Shown here: positions 35,256 through 47,884 of the stretch, in pieces
How the letters are laid out: each line of letters opens with the position of its first letter
Position numbering within the stretch: the stretch's first letter is position 1
Assembly: GCF_000471905.2 (NCBI RefSeq)
Contig: NW_006499912.1
Span: 809,105-873,104, forward strand
DNA: 64,000 nt
Reading direction: 5' to 3'
Source of the DNA: Amborella trichopoda
Taxonomy: Eukaryota > Streptophyta > Magnoliopsida > Amborellales > Amborellaceae
Program-made: the position numbers and the translations under genes
The notes under the pieces: model-generated
The model's input: the letters and a program-made list of their open reading frames with translations, nothing else
Told to the model about the DNA's origin: nothing
Database searches by the model: none

Positions 35256-36510
35256 GTAAGTAGTCTCATAGTATACAATCTCAAGAGAAAATGTGTCACA
35301 TCCAAACTATGGCCATCAAGTAACTACGCTATACAAGGTTTTGAATCTCACAACAACATGCTATTGGGTGGCAGCCCCATTTATGGGGTCAAATCAATAC
35401 GTTCTAAGAAGAAATATTTGAATATCAATCTCATTGAACTCATAAGTATCATACAAAATCCCATCAATTCAATCACTTTTTCAGTAAATACGAGACATCT
35501 AAGTCATACGAGTAAAAAGATCTATTCCTTGATAAGAAAAAGAAAAAATGTGAACATCGATTGAATTGATGGAAAATAAAATCCAGGGTCATGAACATTG
35601 ATTTAATTGATGATGAAGAAAGAGAATTCTTGGTTTAGTTCTCCTCCTTAATGACAGAAAAAAGGATTGATCAAATGCTATGCTGACTCAGTGATCATTT
35701 CTCAAGGAATGACTTTGGTTATCAAACGATTAAACGATCGAGGTCACTTTACTTATGGCTCTTAGTTGACATTCGTAAAGAGTCTTTATGAATTCTAAGT
35801 TCAATAGATCTTGTTTAGCAAAAAGACAGACATTCCTTGCTCATAATTAGAATACTTGGAGTAATTTTTTTTTATGAACAATGTCATGGCTAAATTCTAT
35901 ATGAAATTTTACACAAGGATTGGAAAATATTTTTGGAACTAAAAAATGGTCCACTTCTTTTTTTTGAAAATTTTACATTGTGGTCCTAAATTTTTGAAGT
36001 TTTTATTATTATTTTATTTTGATATGTTTCCCTTGGTTCAAATATAGAATCTTCCAACTAAAAATAGGTTCAAGATTGGAATTTCCTTCCACCCTTTAGT
36101 TTCCAAAGGGCACTTGGATCATTCAAATGCATATTGTCCCTTATTGTTGGGTAGTTCGAAGTTCCAACTCCGAACCTGAAGGCAGTAGGATAAACATTAT
36201 TTACTTCAAAAACAAAGTTCATTGGAGATAGGATAACTATACATCCATGCCTATCTCAAGAAGCTAACTTGGGAATACTGTTAAGGATTTAAGATAGCCA
36301 GTTGTGAACATATAAATTACCTAGTTTGTAAATCACTGAACTAAATAACAAAAAGAATATAGTTATTATGGTAAGATTGTGATGAAATTTTCTCTCTATG
36401 CTCAATAAGTGAAGCTATTTCCAATCCATTGTAGTTGTTAGGCTTGAGTTTTGGTTTCTCATACTCATATAAACTTGCAAGTAGATCCAAAAGAAATATT
36501 GGTAAGTCTT
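35256..36510. other. No gene recognised
   Basis: Short frames only. Oligo-T runs occur near 35868 and 35958. Confidence 0.5.
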
Positions 36511-36600
36511 ACCATACTTGTAGCTACAATCTTAAAAATCTGTTCATAGCAATATACCATACTTGTAGCCGCAATCTCATGAATCTGTTCATAGTAATAT
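36511..36600. repeat. 45-bp tandem duplication
   Basis: Two units, 36511-36555 and 36556-36600, each starting ACCATACTTGTAGC and ending in ATAT, with a handful of differences. Confidence 0.95.
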
Positions 36601-37627
36601 TAGGCATTAATGTATAGCCCAATTTTAGCTCCTTAATTATAGCAGTAATTCTAGTATGTACGTTGTGTATATGTTGACCTCCTCTCAATGGAAATGCAGA
36701 ACCTTCTCCTTGTTCTATTCCCAATTATGCGACTTAATAGTAAGCTAAAGATAATATTTGAACTTTCAAGTACATTTAGAAGCCTATGAGTTAATGATGG
36801 ACATTGGTATTTGGTTATTTGAGCGGGTGTTCCTTGGACAAGCAAGAAAAAATATGTTGTGGTTCTGTCCTGCATGATGGAGGTGAAGATGTTGCTTGCA
36901 GTATAGCGACTACTACTTTTCTTTTTTTCTTTTTTCTGAAAGTATTGCAACTACTTTTACCCTCAACAAAACATAAGGTGATGTGAAGCTGGAAATAAAA
37001 GACAGAAAAAATCATAAAATATAATTAAAGCAACTAAAACAGCCATCTCATTGATGAAAAGGACAGACTAAACAGCCTCAATGGTAACATAGAACTGGTG
37101 GAGAATATCACCACATTAAACCTGGATAATAAAGGAAACTTTATTAAATTTAGCAAAATACACCTTAAAGTATCTATTATTTAATATGTCAACCAATTTC
37201 AATTGCTGGAACTTTGAACTCATAATCATTTGTCTTTTGATGTGTTTTTTAAATTACTCGGGTAGAATGTTAAATAGTTTATCTCTTGGTTCTTTCTTCT
37301 CTTGATAATTGAGGGTGGTGAGATTATTGTAGATGTGGTCAGATTAATTAACAAATCACGAGTAGGAGTTAACCCTTTGAGCTAAAGAACTTTGGCAGAT
37401 AACAAATTTTCTGAAAAATCTTACAAATGACTAACTTATTGTAACTAGGTGCCTTCAAGCTTAATAAATATCTATCACGTAAAGTTCGAATTAAAAAAAA
37501 TAAAAAAAAAACCTATTAAGTGCACTATCGTTCTTATTATTCTTCTAACTTGGGGAGCACAATCAAGTTTATTCAAGCATAACAGTCAGACAGCCCCACA
37601 CCTTAGAAGATTATTTGGGCTTAACTC
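36601..37627. other. No gene recognised
   Basis: No domain, exon pattern or repeat partner noticed. Confidence 0.45.
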
Positions 37628-38004
37628 CTTAAAATATAGAATTAAGGTGCGCCTCTAAAATCCTTTGAAAAAGTTTGTTTTGATGTTGGAAAAATATCTA
37701 ATTGATCATCTCGACATCAAGATATGTAGCTATAGAGAAAAACAAAGATTTCAAGTCCTAAAAGTAGTACATCTTGCAACATATTATATAAACTGCCCAA
37801 TTTCAATATTTTCATGCGTTTATAGATCTGCTTGATTTGAACCATTTTTTAAGTTTAAAATTTTGATTAGAGATAAAAATGTCGCACCATCCTAAGAATT
37901 GTCGGTACCACCATCCTAAAAATTTTCGACACTAAAATTGAACATGACGAAGTATGGAGGTGCACCTTAATTTGATTGTTTAAGGTTGCAACCTTATACA
38001 AACC
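37628..38004 (+). mobile_element. MITE with palindromic terminus AAGGTTGCAACCTT, copy 1
   Basis: The right end carries the 14-bp perfect palindrome AAGGTTGCAACCTT (37982-37995). The interior shares TCTAATTGATCATC.(C/T)GA, CTTGCAACA(T/C)ATTAT and ATAGATCT with copies 2-4. The left terminus is degraded. Confidence 0.75.
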
Positions 38005-38194
38005 ACACCCAAACTAAAAAGAATAGAAAGGAATAACGCGAGGTTTGGGTAAGGTGCCCACCTAGTACTAAACAAGTAAGGCGAATCTTTAAATTTTGTT
38101 TGAAGATGTAGTTCTAATGTTGGAAACTTAACCGTTGCTTTAAAATCCATGTTCAATCCTAATTACAAAAATTAAAATTTAAAAAAAGGAAAAA

Positions 38195-38620
38195 GTTTAT
38201 ATAAGGTTGCAACCTTAAAATGTAGAATTAAAGATGCATCTAAAAAATCCATTGGAAATGTTGCTTTAATGTTGAAAAACTCTCTAATTGATCATCCTGA
38301 TATCGAGATGTATGAATATGAAAAAAAAAAAAGAGAAAAAAAAGAAAAAAAAGAAAAGAAAAAAGAACAAGAAGAAGATTTTGAGTCCCATAAATAGTGA
38401 ATCTTGCAACACATTATCTAGACTGTCCATTTTCAAGATTTTCATATATTTATAGATCTATTTGATTTTAACTATTCTTGGAGTTTAAAATTTTATAATT
38501 AGAGATAAAAAAAGATTTTTAGATAATCTTTAGAGGTTTTTAAACCAAAAATACATATTATGATAGAATTTGGGGGTGCGCCTTAATTGGATTGTTTAAG
38601 GTTGCAACCTTATAGAAACC
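38195..38620 (+). mobile_element. Same MITE family, copy 2 (both termini)
   Basis: Left end TATATAAGGTTGCAACCTTA and right end TAAGGTTGCAACCTTATAGA. The 14-bp palindrome is at 38203-38216 and 38598-38611. The inner terminal repeat extends some 40 bp. This is the best-preserved copy, about 425 bp. Confidence 0.85.
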
Positions 38621-38639
38621 ACACCCTTTAAAAAATGAT

Positions 38640-38860
38640 GGATCTATGAATACTTGAGAATATTGAAAATAGATGGTACAACTAACTTAATACAAGATGC
38701 ACTATTCTTAATACTTGAAATTCTTTCTTTCTTTATATTCATACATCTCAAGGTTAAGATGATCAATTGAAAGGTTTTTCAACTTTCGAAAATCTCTTGT
38801 CTACTTTATTTTTGAGGTGTACCTTACCTCTATAGTATAAAGTTGCAACCTTATATAAAC
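38640..38860 (-). mobile_element. Same MITE family, copy 3, inverted partial
   Basis: The reverse complement shows GGTTGCAACTTTATA, TCAATTGATCATCTTAACCT and GAGATGTATGAATAT in family order. The left side is truncated. Confidence 0.7.
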
Positions 38861-40625
38861 TTTATCCAAAAGCAAAAAAACAAACAGAAGTTACTCTTCA
38901 ACGATTCCATAAGAAAGCATTAAGCCACACATCTTGACCGTATGAGAAAATGTAAAGCAAAGAAAGACTGAAAATTGCCTCTATAAGTGAAATAGGGCCT
39001 CTCTGAGATGATTATTTCCAATGAAGATTATCACAAGTTCTCCAAATGGCTATATGTGATTGTATTTACTGGTACAGTGTAACTCATTTGACCAATGTAT
39101 ATTAGTTTTTCATTTATGGGAGCGTCTCAATGTGCACACTGAAGTTTCCTACAGTACCTTAACAAATACCCAGCCATCAAATCATGTTCGCTGATCATCG
39201 TTTTCCTGCTCAAAGCCCAAAGAAATAATTGGCGAACATTTAGCCAGGGACAAACAGACCAGCCATCCAGTGTTGAAATCGGATGGTTTGAGTGACGTTA
39301 AAAATACTGTAGGAAACTCTTATTCATGTATCCATTACAAACCCATGTTTTGATATCCTAAACATGCATTATCAACGTAATGGAAAGTGAAAAATGGCTC
39401 CACTAGCGAAAAGTATACCATAAACATCATTTAATAGACAGGGATCAGTGGTTTAAAACAAGAATTTGGGTCTGGATTTGCCAGTCTCCTAAGCCTAAGG
39501 AGACTTGGACTCCACCATGTGTGTACACTTGGCCGAGTCCTAAAAAATTCGATATAAATAATTGAGAACCGACAATACTTGGTCGGTTCACATGGTTTTG
39601 GTTCCGGACTAAACAGCCAGCTGAGTCCAAGTAATGCGGCGAAAATAAGCTAAATTTGCGATTATTTATTCAATAGTCAGGATAGATGGCACACGTGAGA
39701 GAGGGGCTGGGTCATGGTGGTAGCACCCCCACACTCTAATCCCTGCATTCTGGTTTCTATTCCCACTGACTCCACTCCATTAGCGCTTTAAAAAACTAAC
39801 TACTAAACTATTTAAAAAAACGGATAAGAGCTTGTCTTCTATACTGAATTACACCCCAAAAAAAATAAAATAAAATAAATATTAGAGATAAGCCCCTGCA
39901 AATGGAATTAGTAGTGATTCTAATGCATGCAAAGGCTGTGCATGGGCTAGTTTTTCACAAAATCAACATATGCAAGATAATAAGAAATTCCACTAAATTT
40001 TTTGCGGCAAAAATAGAAAAGAATAAGGTGGGCTACAAGAAAAGAGGAAGGGCCCTATGTAGCAGACAAACGCTAGTGACAACAAAGGCATAGAGAAACA
40101 AAAAGAAAGTAAGAAACATACAAAACATATGAGATTCCACTCTACAACAAATGGGCAGAATAGATAGAAGGGCAAGCATGAGACAGAAAAGAGTAAGAGA
40201 GAATCTACCTACCATCAAGCCCAAAATTCCAAGATTCAAAACTATAAGAAACAAATATCAGATAATGGTTCCCTGTCCAGAGTTACACCAATTAACATCC
40301 ACTCCAAAAACTGGATTTGTCCTCAAGGGTAAGAGGCTGGACATGCCTACTTTCTTTTATTATATTATTGGATTACTTAAAAATAGAATATGAGTATGGA
40401 ATATGAATATCTTGAAGCCTTTATAGAGCAAAAATGAAATAATATGTGGACTTTGTTTACCCAAACAGGCAGTAACCAAATATGGCAATGTATTCTTTCA
40501 CTCACCATACTCCAAGCTTCCTTCAAAACTGCTCAGTGTCTCCTTCACAGATGTAAGACATGAAAACAACCCCAATCAATGGAAATGTATTTCTTGGGTG
40601 GAGAGAAAACTGTGTTTCTCAACTG
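38861..40625. other. IDD downstream region; one partial hAT-like fragment
   Basis: 39445-39640 begins CAGTGGTTTAAAAC and carries GGTCGGTTC motifs like the hAT-type MITEs, but no right end was found. The IDD 3' UTR lies at the right of this interval. I see no other gene. Confidence 0.5.
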
Positions 40626-41838
40626 CTAACCTTGCCATGCTTTTGAATTTGAGAAGAGTGTGCTCTCATTTTGGAGATTGTGGTTAAGGCCATCAGTGGA
40701 GCTCTGTCCATAAGAGCTCATGCACCCATCAAGACCTCCAATTCCAAACTGTGAAAGGGCCTTTAGCCCTAAAAAGTCTCTGGTGAGCTCCTCTTGTGCA
40801 TCTTCTCCGGACCGATAGTGATTCAGCATCCCCTCCAAATTATCTGACTGTCGTCTGATTCCATTAAACCCATCCTCAAACGACTGAAAACCGCTTCTTG
40901 AAAGAGAGAGCATCATCTCTTTCAAGCTTGTTGTCCCAGATGAAGAAAAGCATTGTGCGAAACCAGAGGTCGTAGGGGCATTAGTGGTCATTTGAGGTGG
41001 TTCCTTTCTGCTCATTGTTGCCCCCATTTGAGCTGCTTTTTGTAGTAATGCAGTGGCCGACATGGTATTTCCACTGTTATTAGAATGAGAAGCGTGGCTG
41101 CTGAGTCCATGGAAGTGAGAGAGTTCGGGGTCCGATTGATTCGAGAAGAATGGTGGTGGGAGTTCGAGAGGGTTTTGAGATAGACCAGAGTTGTGAATCT
41201 CTTGGTGAAGCATCAATGGCGGCACCACTGATGGTGGTGGAATTAGGGAAATTGTTGAGCTTATGAGTTGTGGGGGCAAGAGTGGGTTGAGAGAAGATGT
41301 TGTTGGTCTCCCACTCTCTTGAGCCAGTGCATCACAAAAGGCTCTGTGGGTTGTAAAGCTGTCTCTCCTGCAAATATTTCAAGCAAGATTTTAAGAAACA
41401 TTAGTTTCTTTTATTTTTATTTTTTTGGCTCCATGGATTTTTCCTACAAGTATTATTGAGAAGAGTAAAAAAACAATTCTTTAGCAAATTCATAGAGCAC
41501 ATTGATTACGATATGTTATTCATAATGAGGAGCCCTGGATTTCCTAATAGTTTCACTTAGAGCACTGTACTATTTTTTTTTCACTTTCTCATGTTGGATG
41601 GCAAGAAATTTTTTTTTTTTTTGTTTTAAATATTTAAGAATGCCAACTAAACTGTGCAGTCATTGCTTTGGAAGACCCACTGAGTAGAAGCATGTTTGTT
41701 TGTTAAGATGGGTTGCTTTCCAAACCATGAAGCGGAGGGTACATGAACTCTAGCATTGATGGATCTAGGTGAATTGAATTGGGGGATTGTACCCTGAGTT
41801 TTCAATGGAATCTAGCTACATGTTTGCAACTGTATTTA

Positions 41839-41873
<35 letters not shown>

Positions 41874-42563
41874 ACCAACTGAGTAGGATCAAGTGTGAGA
41901 AGAGGGTTTTGGCAATTGGTGGTACCTTGAGAAGAGGGTTCCACAATCACATCTGTACTCCCTGGTTCCACAGGTCTTAGAATGAGCTTTCCAATCAGAT
42001 TGAACTGCATATCTCTTTGAGCATTTCTCACATTTCCACTTCTTCTCACCATGTTTCCTGCAAAAATGTTTCTTTATTCCTGTGAGGTCCCCGAGAGCCC
42101 TCGCGGGATCGTGGTGGATACATGAAGGTTCAGGGCACACATAGACTCTCTTCTTCACCTCTTTGCTGCTTCTTTGTCTTAGTTTCCATGGCAAATTATG
42201 CCCTCTTCTATGAAGTTGAAGGTTCTGATCTCTCTGAAACCCTTTGTTACAGATCTCGCAAACGAATCTGTTGGTTGCCATGAGTGTCTTAGGAGACAAG
42301 GCTATCACTTCTGCATCTGGATCTGCACTACACACTCAAATTATCAGTTCAAATTCCAAAACCCCAAATTATTATATGATATCTGTGAGCAAGCGAGCGA
42401 ACAAGAGAGAGAGAGAGAGACCTGGGTTGCCTGGAAGGCTTCTCTTTCTCTTCACAAGTGCTGGATTTGGAGAAGCAATTGGCTGACTGTGAGAGCTGCT
42501 GTTTTCAGCTCTATTACCAGAAGAAACACTGATTTCACCACATGCACTCGTTAAATTGGACAT
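40626..42563 (-). CDS. IDD: INDETERMINATE DOMAIN (IDD) C2H2 zinc-finger transcription factor, complete
   Basis: Three exons read on the minus strand: 42563-42422, 42322-41926 and 41367-40626. The introns are 99 and 558 nt, GT-AG and phase-consistent, giving 426 residues. A basic KRKR (38-41), a possible nuclear signal, precedes the IDD. Finger 1 is C69/C72/H85/H89, finger 2 C110/C115/H133/H138, finger 3 (C2HC) C145/C148/H161/C165 and finger 4 (C2HC) C172/C174/H187/C191. Hallmarks DPDAEVIALSPKTLMATNRF and KKHFCRKHGEKKWKC are intact. The C-terminal half carries both family motifs, MSATALLQKAAQMGAT and TRDFLGLK, in a Ser/Pro-rich region. IDD proteins are plant-specific nuclear regulators; the JACKDAW/MAGPIE/NUTCRACKER clade binds DNA with GRAS partners such as SHR/SCR. 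I cannot place this copy in a subclade by eye. The ATG is the natural start, with no upstream in-frame extension supported. Confidence 0.97.
41368..41925 (-). other. IDD intron 2 with GA microsatellite
   Basis: The donor (minus strand) is CAAG|GTACC and the acceptor TTTGCAG|G. It joins the finger-4 codons for LFSR and RDSF, the usual IDD intron site. A GA run of about 27 nt lies at 41843-41869, with long A/T stretches around 41570-41640. Confidence 0.85.
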
Positions 42564-42752
42564 GTTTTGCTACTTCCCTTCTAAAAATAATGCGTAGGGT
42601 TTATAGGAAAACACTGAAACCCCTGATCTGCAACCCCTCTGAAAGCTAGACAATTGGAAATTTCAGACTTCCTAGTTTCATCTTTTGAATATAAGAATTA
42701 ACCAGGTGGTTTTGTGCTCTTGGCACCTGGAAGGTCTCTCACAATTGTTTAG

Positions 42753-42791
<39 letters not shown>

Positions 42792-43750
42792 GAGAGGGTC
42801 TTGTGAGCTATGAAAGCCTGCAAGATATATCAGAATTGTTTAGAGGGAGAGAAAAGGAGAGACCTGGAGAGAGAATGGGTCTCTTAAGCTATGAAAGCAT
42901 GGAAGCTTTCTTAGAGAGAGAGAGAGAGAGAGAATTGGTCTTGAGAGTTATGAAAGGCCTGCAGGTTTTCTGAGAAATGTTGCAGTAGAATGAGGTCTTT
43001 GACAGGATCTGTTGTCATCAATAAGCTGGTGAAAGGCACACAACACTGTTTACCATATTCATCATTTCAGCCCCCTCTCTTTCTCTCTCTCCTCTCTCAC
43101 TCTTTTAGAGAGAGAAAAAGAAAAAAAGAACTCGTGCCCAGACAGCAAGAACTCAGTTGATGATAAGCACAGAGAGCAAGAGTCGTTTTCTCCTGCAAAT
43201 TCAGTGACTCAGCCTGTAATACCCACCTTCTCCCCTTGTGAAATATATCTCTCTCTCTAAAATTCACACAGCTTTTCACAACAAAGCCCTTTGTCTAGGA
43301 TCTCCTTAACTTTCTATGGATACTTTACAGAGAGAAAGAGATTTTAGAGAGAGAAAGAGAGAGATTTTAGAGATAGAGAGCAAACATGGAAAGAACGAAA
43401 AGAGGAGAAAAGTAGAGAGAGAAAGAGAATGCAGAAAAGGAAAAGGAGAAGATGTGGATGAGAGAATCCTCTTGTAATCATCCACCCATTTTACACCATC
43501 CCCCAACACACTCATTCTCAAGTTAAAACTTTATGTCCTTTTCCCCACTCTCTCTCCTCTTTCTCTCTCTAAAAACTCTCTGTCTTTTTTCCACTCCCCT
43601 CTCCTCTCCAAACTCTCTCTCTAAACTTTCTCCTCTTGCCTTTGCGCTCTCTTTCTCTCTCTAAACGTTGCCTCGCTTTCTCTCTCTAAACTTCTCTTTC
43701 TCTCTCTAAAATTTTTGTCATTTATCTTAGCTACCTCATCGTGAAAGACT
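42564..43750 (-). promoter_or_regulatory. IDD 5' leader/promoter region, TC(GA)-rich
   Basis: Upstream of the IDD start codon the minus strand is full of CT runs. The longest plus-strand GA tracts are about 42755-42784 and 42913-42933, with many shorter TCTCTCTC clusters to about 43720. Plant 5' UTRs and core promoters often carry such Y-patch or GAGA-type tracts, and BPC proteins bind GA repeats. No convincing TATA box or transcription start could be fixed by eye. Small open frames here look like microsatellite translation. Confidence 0.45.
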
Positions 43751-44796
43751 GTTATCAGAACAGAATGATTAGAGAGTAATATTACGTAAAGACGGTAAAA
43801 AGTAACGTCTCAATTTTCTGGTTTCACACACAAAGCCAACAATAAACAACCCATGATTGACTCATTTCCCTTTATTCTTTTACCAGACAAACATTCTTTC
43901 TCTCTCATCACCATTCTTTCTCTCTCATCACCTGAAAAACAAAACCCTATACAGACAAAAACATGCATGGAAACAAAAAAAAAAAAAAAAAACTCTCCAA
44001 TTTGGAGAGCTCCACCACCTGCTGCTGCCATTCTCGTGTGTTGCACGTCTTTTGTTCGATAGTGAACAGTAAATATAACGGAATATGTCTTCACCATCGC
44101 CATGATGTAAAAAAAAAGAAGGAAAATTGGTGCCTCTTCTCTGTTTTTGCACTGAGTAATGCTTTCTGCCATTTCTGTGTATAGGGAATCTGAGCTTCGA
44201 TGATGGAGCTGCACTCTCAGAAAGAGAAAGTGAGTGAGAAACACTCCTTAGAGAGAGAGGGAGTTTTTTTTAGAGAGAGAGATCTGTGAAAATATTTTGA
44301 TTGAAGAAACATAGGAGTTTTGGCGTTTTGTGTTTTATTTATGCAGAAATGAGTGAATGTATAATTCAGCACCCGTGCTCCCAGCTCATCTTACCCAACA
44401 AAATATCCCAGCTTCCTATATTTTACATTCTGGTGGAATTGCCCCAAATATTCTTTGTTTTGCATTGCCTACTTTCTCTCACTGTGCCCTCTCTCTTTCT
44501 CTCTTGCAATATTTCTCTCTCTCTCTCTCTCTCTTTTTTCTTGCAATATTTACCTGAAAAACAATGTGTTAGTCATTACTTGTTTTTTCTTGCAATATTT
44601 AAGGAAAAACTATGTTTTGGTACCTAGTTCCTACACCTTGAGCAACTCTCACTTTGTTTCTCTCTATGTCCCTCTCTTTTTATTTGAGAAAATATGAATC
44701 GAATGGTAAAAATCTATTGATAAATATTTAAGCAGCCAAATAATACCACTATGAGGATTATTTACGAGGGATTGTATAGTATGAGATTATTTACCA
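43751..44796. other. Upstream of IDD, TC-rich, no gene
   Basis: Numerous short open frames arise from TCTC/GAGA and poly(A) stretches. A CT microsatellite lies at 44514-44534. Nothing recognisable as protein. Confidence 0.5.
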
Positions 44797-44799
44797 TTG

Positions 44800-45465
44800 T
44801 TACAAGGAAAAATTACAAAAACTTCTCCAAAGTAGACTTTCTAGACAACATCAATGCAACCATTTTATTTTATTTTATTAATTTTTTTTTTTACAGCTTT
44901 TATCTCAAAACTAACTTTTATTGCAAATACCCCTTCCCCCTAGTCAAAATGTCATAGATCATTGGATAAAAATTGCCCTTGTCCCTATAAGATGGCAGTA
45001 TATCCCCATATGACGCTTAATGGCCAAAGACGGTCTGGCAGGGGCGCATTCAGTCTGGGATACTATATTGGTGGTCCGATAGAAAGTCTCATAGGTTCGG
45101 CAACATTTGTAGTAGTATGGAAGTAGGTGTATTGATCTTGGTCTAGCAAGTGAAATTTCTCTCCAGCAATGTGTACCGTCAGTCCGACACCTTTGCCGAG
45201 GTCCAACAATGAGCCTATTGGCATGGGTTGTGTGACAAACTATTCTTATGACATGTGTACCGGTCCGGTAGGCATATATGCTAGACCGTCTTTTGTCATT
45301 GAGCGTCATATAAAGATGTTTAAGAGAATTTTCGTCTAAAGAACTATGACATTTTGACTTGGGGGTTATTTGATAAAAATTACGAGTAAAAAAAAAGGTT
45401 GGTGGGTCGAGGTTGTCTAGAAAGTTTGCTTTAGGGGGTGGGGTTGTAATTTTCTCTTGTTATAA
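44800..45465. mobile_element. Long-TIR fold-back element, about 670 bp
   Basis: The left arm (44800-45040) and right arm (45240-45465, reversed) share ACAAG.GAAAAATTACAA, TTTCTAGACAAC.TC, TAGTCAAAATGTCATAG/AAGTCAAAATGTCATAG and AAAGACGGTCT. The arms are roughly 230 bp around a unique middle. No clear target duplication and no coding frame. Confidence 0.78.
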
Positions 45466-46039
45466 GGAGTTCACAATCACTCCAGACCATTAGATGTCAA
45501 ATTCGTTGGCTTCGAGGGATGTTTCTTTGTATATTTGTGCCATTTTTAATTTTCATATCTCAAATATTTGAAAATGCTTAGATATTAGAAAACTCAACAC
45601 GGGGGTATTTTGCTAAGTTAGCCCAGGGGAGGGTACTCAAATCATTTGGCTTGGTCTAAAACAACCAAATATGTTTTGATGGTTTAGGTTCCCAATTCTC
45701 CAAGGGGGCAATTTAGATATTTTTTAGATTTATTTTGAGAAGATACCGGATTGAAATAAAACTAAAAGGTAACTATTCCCTCCACTTTCTTTAGATTGAT
45801 GCAAATGACATGAGTAACCTAGTTCGTGATAAAGTACTACAATGCTCTTGATTTTTAAGATTTCTCAATCTTGAGCAGAGACAATTTAGGTATTTTTTAA
45901 ATTTGAGTTAAATTAACAAAATACGCCTAATTATTCAAGATTCTCAATCCTAAAAACAATTTAGGTGTTTATGACCTTTGTTTGATATACGCAGTTGAAA
46001 CTAAAGTTAAAAAGTAATTTCGACATTATCTTTGGGGCA
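45466..46039. other. No gene recognised
   Basis: AT-rich, stop-rich. Several GGGGTATTTTG-like phrases suggest more repeat debris. Confidence 0.45.
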
Positions 46040-46385
46040 AGCTTTCTATGCTTTTTCTACTGGATAAAACTTATATACTTCCACCTATCCAACTGTCCCT
46101 TCTAAAATAACCAAAATACCCCTAAAAGATTCAAGGGGGTATTTTGAATATTATATTTTATAAAAAAAATTATTTTTTAGATTTAGGTGCTTTTTATTAA
46201 GAAGATATCAAGTACCAAATTTCATATTCATACAATTTGTAGAATAAAACTAGAAATAAAATACTCTAAGGCATTGGATCTATAGATCGAATGGTCAATG
46301 ATGCACTTGATCAAAATTTGACAGCTGGATGGGAGAAGTATATATCTTCTATGCTGTAGAAGAAGTATACAGACCTATCCCTTAT
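46040..46385 (+). repeat. Unclassified repeat, partner of 27760-28232
   Basis: Same order of blocks as at 27.8-28.2 kb; see that entry. Confidence 0.6.
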
Positions 46386-46679
46386 CTCTATATTGATCTA
46401 AATGACATGCATCTCCTTGCTTAGGTTAAATTACTATAATGCCTCTAATTGTTCTAGTTTCCCAATTCTAAACAATGGCAATTTCGACAATTTTGGATAT
46501 TCTTGAGGAGGCACCTAATTGAATTAAAAAGTTAAAATTAACCCCTTTAGTGTTAAATAGGATCACTTGACCTCATTAATAACTTTGTAAGGATTTGTGA
46601 TCGACTTAGTGGAAATAGAATTTTAGGCATCTTGTTGTGGCACACCTGCCACGCCACCCTCACCACCTCAACATGAAAT

Positions 46680-46937
46680 TAGGGTTGGCAATAGGCTGGG
46701 CCAACCGTGACCCTAGCTCGGCTTGTTTCCCTAAGGGCTAGCATAGGCCCACCGTGGCCCTATCAACTCCAGGCCAGGTCAGGTAAAATTAAAAAAAAAC
46801 AAATAAAAAAAGTTAAAGAAATAAGGCCGGGTTGGCCTTTCATGCCCTGGCTGAGGCCCGGCCCTCAGGCCACATTTTATAGCCCAAGCTCCAGTTTTTT
46901 AGGGCCGGGCTGAGCTACCAGCCCTTTTCTACCCCTA
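46680..46937. mobile_element. hAT-like MITE of the GGCCGGGC type
   Basis: The termini are TAGGGTTGGCAATAGGC and (reverse complement) TAGGGGTAGAAAAGGGC. The interior is rich in GGCC/GGGCC. Eight-base flanks CATGAAAT and TATATAAT match at 5 of 8. The TAGGG(G/T)TGGCAA terminus with a GGCC-rich body is a common plant hAT-MITE form. Confidence 0.7.
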
Positions 46938-47884
46938 TATATAATTTATGCTCCTCTATTTTTTCTATTTTAATCAAATGCATTAACATCCTTTCATTCA
47001 AAAGTGTGGTTTGTATAAAATGTGAACTTTATTTGTAGAAATAAAGCTATGATATTCTATATATCTATTTTATCTAGATTTAACACGTCTGTATAAAAAA
47101 AGTAATACATCTTTTATGATACTATAAAATCTACATCGTTTAAATAAAATAAATAATATAAATTACTACAATTTTACTTCCGCAAGTAAGCTTGCTAACA
47201 TTATATAAACTTCTTTCATTTATTCAAATCACATTACTCTATCACTCTCTCAATTATACTTACTTACTGAATTCATAATCCCATACAATCTAGAACACAC
47301 AATATTTGAAGTAGCAAAAACAAATATTTCCACATGAGCTCTTAATTTCAACATTCTCAAAAAAATCTCCATCGACTACTTCCTTCCACATGAGCTTCGC
47401 GTACCAACTTTGTGTATGTGGTGCCCGTCGTTTCTCTCTCGGCGATGCAGCTGGCAGATCACGTGTGGCAGATCCGACACGCGTCAGTCGCTCGTAAAAA
47501 AGTAAAAGTAGTACATCAATTGTGAGCGTGGGTCCAGTATTCATTAAATTACTTAGGCACGATAATTTCCGTTCCTTGAATAAATAATCGAATGGAAGAG
47601 AGAGAAAAGGGAAGGGGCTTTTCACATGTAATGATCCCCTTATGAAACTAGGAGATGGGGCGTAAAAAGTAGGGCGGCCGTACAGTGAATCCGATCACCA
47701 AAAATTGCCTGTCCCCGCGATCTGACATTGACAAAACAGTGTACTTGGGGACAGGAGAGGCATTACATACATATCTTATCTATAATTGAAGCCAAAAGGT
47801 GTTCTATATACTGTTTATTTACCCCTCTTATGTAAAATTCTACTTAGGATTAGTTTTACGCTTTTAAATTTGGAACAAGTTTTT
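46938..47884. other. No gene recognised
   Basis: AT-rich with scattered short frames. No domain was identified, including in the open frame near 47290-47625. Confidence 0.45.

Noticed and set aside
43810-44244. 144-codon minus-strand open frame upstream of IDD, plus several overlapping frames
   Set aside because: The translation is driven by TC/GA and poly(A) runs; several frames are open at once, as expected of simple sequence.
44959-45309. 116-codon minus-strand open frame
   Set aside because: Lies inside the fold-back element and crosses its arm; no domain.
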